Translations under genes and position numbers: made by a program | Assembly: GCA_027294815.1 (NCBI GenBank) | Contig: JAPULP010000321.1 | Location: forward strand, 1 to 6,394 | Reading direction: 5' to 3' | From: Gemmatimonadota bacterium | Lineage (GTDB): Bacteria; Gemmatimonadota; Gemmatimonadetes; Gemmatimonadales; GWC2-71-9 | Length of the DNA stretch: 6,394 bases | Notes under the pieces: generated by a model | Databases searched by the model: none | The model's input: the letters and a program-made list of their open reading frames with translations, nothing else | What the model was told of the DNA's origin: nothing | Shown here: in pieces, positions 5,437 to 6,394 of the stretch | How the letters are laid out: every line of letters begins with the position of its first letter | How positions within the stretch are numbered: the first letter of the stretch is position 1

Positions 5437-5898
5437 ATGGACGGAAGTATCGTTCGAGATCTGCGGTTGGACCTCCTGCTGCACCTCGTCCTAGCCGTTG
5501 TCCTCGGTGGAGCCATCGGTCTCGAGCGCGAGTTGCAGCAAAAGGCCGCGGGCCTTCGCACCAACATTTTGATCTGCACCGGTGCGGCACTCTTCACCGA
5601 CCTTTCGCTCGCGATGACCTCTGAGTTCGGGGACCCGTCCCGGATCGCGGCGCAGATCGTGACCGGTGTTGGCTTCCTCGGTGCCGGCACGATCATTCAG
5701 GGGCGTGGTATCGTGACCGGTCTGACCACGGCTGCCACAATGTGGATGGTCGCTGCGATCGGTATGGCGGTTGGGTTTGGCGCCATGTTGGAAGCCACCG
5801 GCACGACGTTGTTGGTGGTGGTGGTGTTGGTAGCGCTGCGGCCGATTGAACGGTGGATCGAGAAGCGCAAGCGGCCGCAATCCGAGGAAGCAACGTGA
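5437..5898 (+). CDS. MgtC/SapB family membrane protein (TM domain only)
   Basis: This 153-residue inner-membrane protein carries the MgtC/SapB signatures: GGAIGLERE (24-32), AGLRTNILICTGAALF (38-53), IVTGVGFLGAGTI (74-86) and GLTTAATMWMVAAIGMAVGFG (95-115). Hydrophobic stretches near 11-28, 42-60, 70-87, 97-115 and 121-134 suggest four or five membrane spans. A basic tail (IEKRKRPQSEEAT) follows. The C-terminal soluble domain of Salmonella MgtC is absent; such short forms are common. MgtC itself is tied to growth in low Mg2+ and to inhibition of the F-type ATP synthase, but most family members have no assigned role, so no function is claimed here. The ATG at 5437 has GAAAGG five bases upstream, overlapping the end of trpS. 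The 2-bp gap to trpS implies shared transcription and probably coupled translation. Confidence 0.9.
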   Translation: MDGSIVRDLRLDLLLHLVLAVVLGGAIGLERELQQKAAGLRTNILICTGAALFTDLSLAMTSEFGDPSRIAAQIVTGVGFLGAGTIIQGRGIVTGLTTAATMWMVAAIGMAVGFGAMLEATGTTLLVVVVLVALRPIERWIEKRKRPQSEEAT

Positions 5899-5942
5899 CC
5901 AGATCGATGATGAAATATTCTCTCCGAACAGGTTGCTAACGC

Positions 5943-6394
5943 ATGGAAAATGTCATCAAGGCCGCCGTCGAGCGGGGTGCTTCCGACCTTCACATCAAAG
6001 CTGGGGACGTCTTTCGCGCGCGGATCGACGGCGAGTTCACGCCGCTGACCAAGCAGCGCCTGACGCCGGAGCAAACGAAGGCCATCGCCCTGCAGTTGAT
6101 CCCCAATGAGGCGGACCGTAAACGGATTGATTCGATTCGCGACTACGATTGTTCGTGGGGTGCTCCGGGTATCGGCCGGTTTCGGGTGAACCTGCTGCGG
6201 CAACGTTCCTCGTTCATGGTGGTGATGCGCGCCATTCCTTTCAACGTGCCCACCACGGAGTCCCTCAATCTTCCGCCCGTGATTGCGAAGATCGCAGAGG
6301 GGGAACATGGGCTGATTTTGGTGACCGGTCCGGCCGGGAGCGGAAAGAGCTCGACCATCGCCGCCATGATTCAGCAAATCAACTCGACCATGAG
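5943..6394 (+). CDS. pilT: PilT/PilU-type pilus retraction ATPase (3' end missing)
   Basis: This is a cytoplasmic hexameric ATPase of the type IV pilus machine. PilT-type members depolymerise the pilus and power twitching. Only the first 150 codons are present, with no stop before the window edge. The N-terminal PAS-like domain shows RGASDLHIKAGD (11-22), FRARIDGEF (24-32), the family-typical GRFRVNLLRQ (78-87) and VVMRAIPF (93-100). The linker NLPPVIAKIAEGEHGLILVTGP leads into the Walker A GPAGSGKS (129-136). PilT proteins usually read GPTGSGKSTT; here Ala and Ser replace Thr at 131 and 137, which keeps the nucleotide-binding Lys135 and Ser136. The start is well fixed: an in-frame TAA lies one codon before the ATG at 5943. 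Walker B, the Asp box and the His box lie outside, so PilU or another secretion-ATPase paralogue cannot be excluded. It follows the MgtC-type gene by 44 bp and has only a weak AACAGG upstream. Confidence 0.88.
   Translation, partial: MENVIKAAVERGASDLHIKAGDVFRARIDGEFTPLTKQRLTPEQTKAIALQLIPNEADRKRIDSIRDYDCSWGAPGIGRFRVNLLRQRSSFMVVMRAIPFNVPTTESLNLPPVIAKIAEGEHGLILVTGPAGSGKSSTIAAMIQQINSTM

Noticed and set aside
5895..5921. A possible promoter for the PilT-type gene (GTGACC, 15 bp, TATTCT).
   Set aside because: The spacing is short and both boxes match poorly; an AT-rich stretch in a 44-bp gap is not enough to call a promoter.
5697..6377. A 226-codon open frame on the minus strand opposite the MgtC-type and PilT-type genes.
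   Set aside because: It is antisense to two genes with clear family motifs, and its translation is His/Arg/Pro-rich without recognisable domains: a typical GC-rich shadow frame.

Overview
This 6.4 kb window is from a moderately GC-rich bacterial chromosome. It carries eight protein genes, seven of them in well-known families, packed with very short gaps. Bacterial features include SecY of the Sec translocon, a short-LID adenylate kinase, a GTG-started type I methionine aminopeptidase and a PilT-like pilus ATPase. No gene here fixes the phylum. The housekeeping genes, combined with intergenic runs of degenerate 7-, 8- and 10-bp tandem repeats, remind me of Gemmatimonadota genomes. That is an impression from memory, not a demonstrated assignment.

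Layout, left to right. (1) Positions 2-2453, plus strand: the end of a ribosomal-protein (spc-type) operon, with secY (5' end cut by the window edge), adk and map. secY and adk are 14 bp apart, and adk and map overlap by 4 bp. (2) 2454-2552: a convergent intergenic region with a 16-bp GC palindrome just after map, a 16-bp AT-rich palindrome, and a CCCGACW heptamer array that runs into the end of the next gene. (3) 2553-3458, minus strand: a single-domain glutamate formimidoyltransferase (ftcD). (4) 3459-3604: a repeat-filled spacer with an 8-bp array and an 11-unit 10-bp array. (5) 3605-4393, minus strand: an inositol monophosphatase family enzyme. (6) 4430-5898, plus strand: trpS and a short MgtC/SapB-type membrane protein, 2 bp apart. 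(7) 5943-6394, plus strand: the first 150 codons of a PilT/PilU-type retraction ATPase, cut by the window end.

Functionally this is mostly housekeeping: protein export, nucleotide balance, N-terminal Met removal, Trp-tRNA charging, one-carbon/folate metabolism and sugar-phosphate hydrolysis, with the start of a motility locus at the right edge. secY-adk-map is a classic co-transcribed set. The other genes show no obvious joint pathway.

I found no convincing undescribed gene system. The least ordinary parts are the repeat arrays on both sides of ftcD. They are G-rich on the ftcD sense strand, predicted to be G-quadruplex-prone, and they supply the stop codons of ftcD and the phosphatase gene. 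The 36-bp divergent trpS/phosphatase intergenic region is also notable, because trpS may be read from a leaderless transcript.
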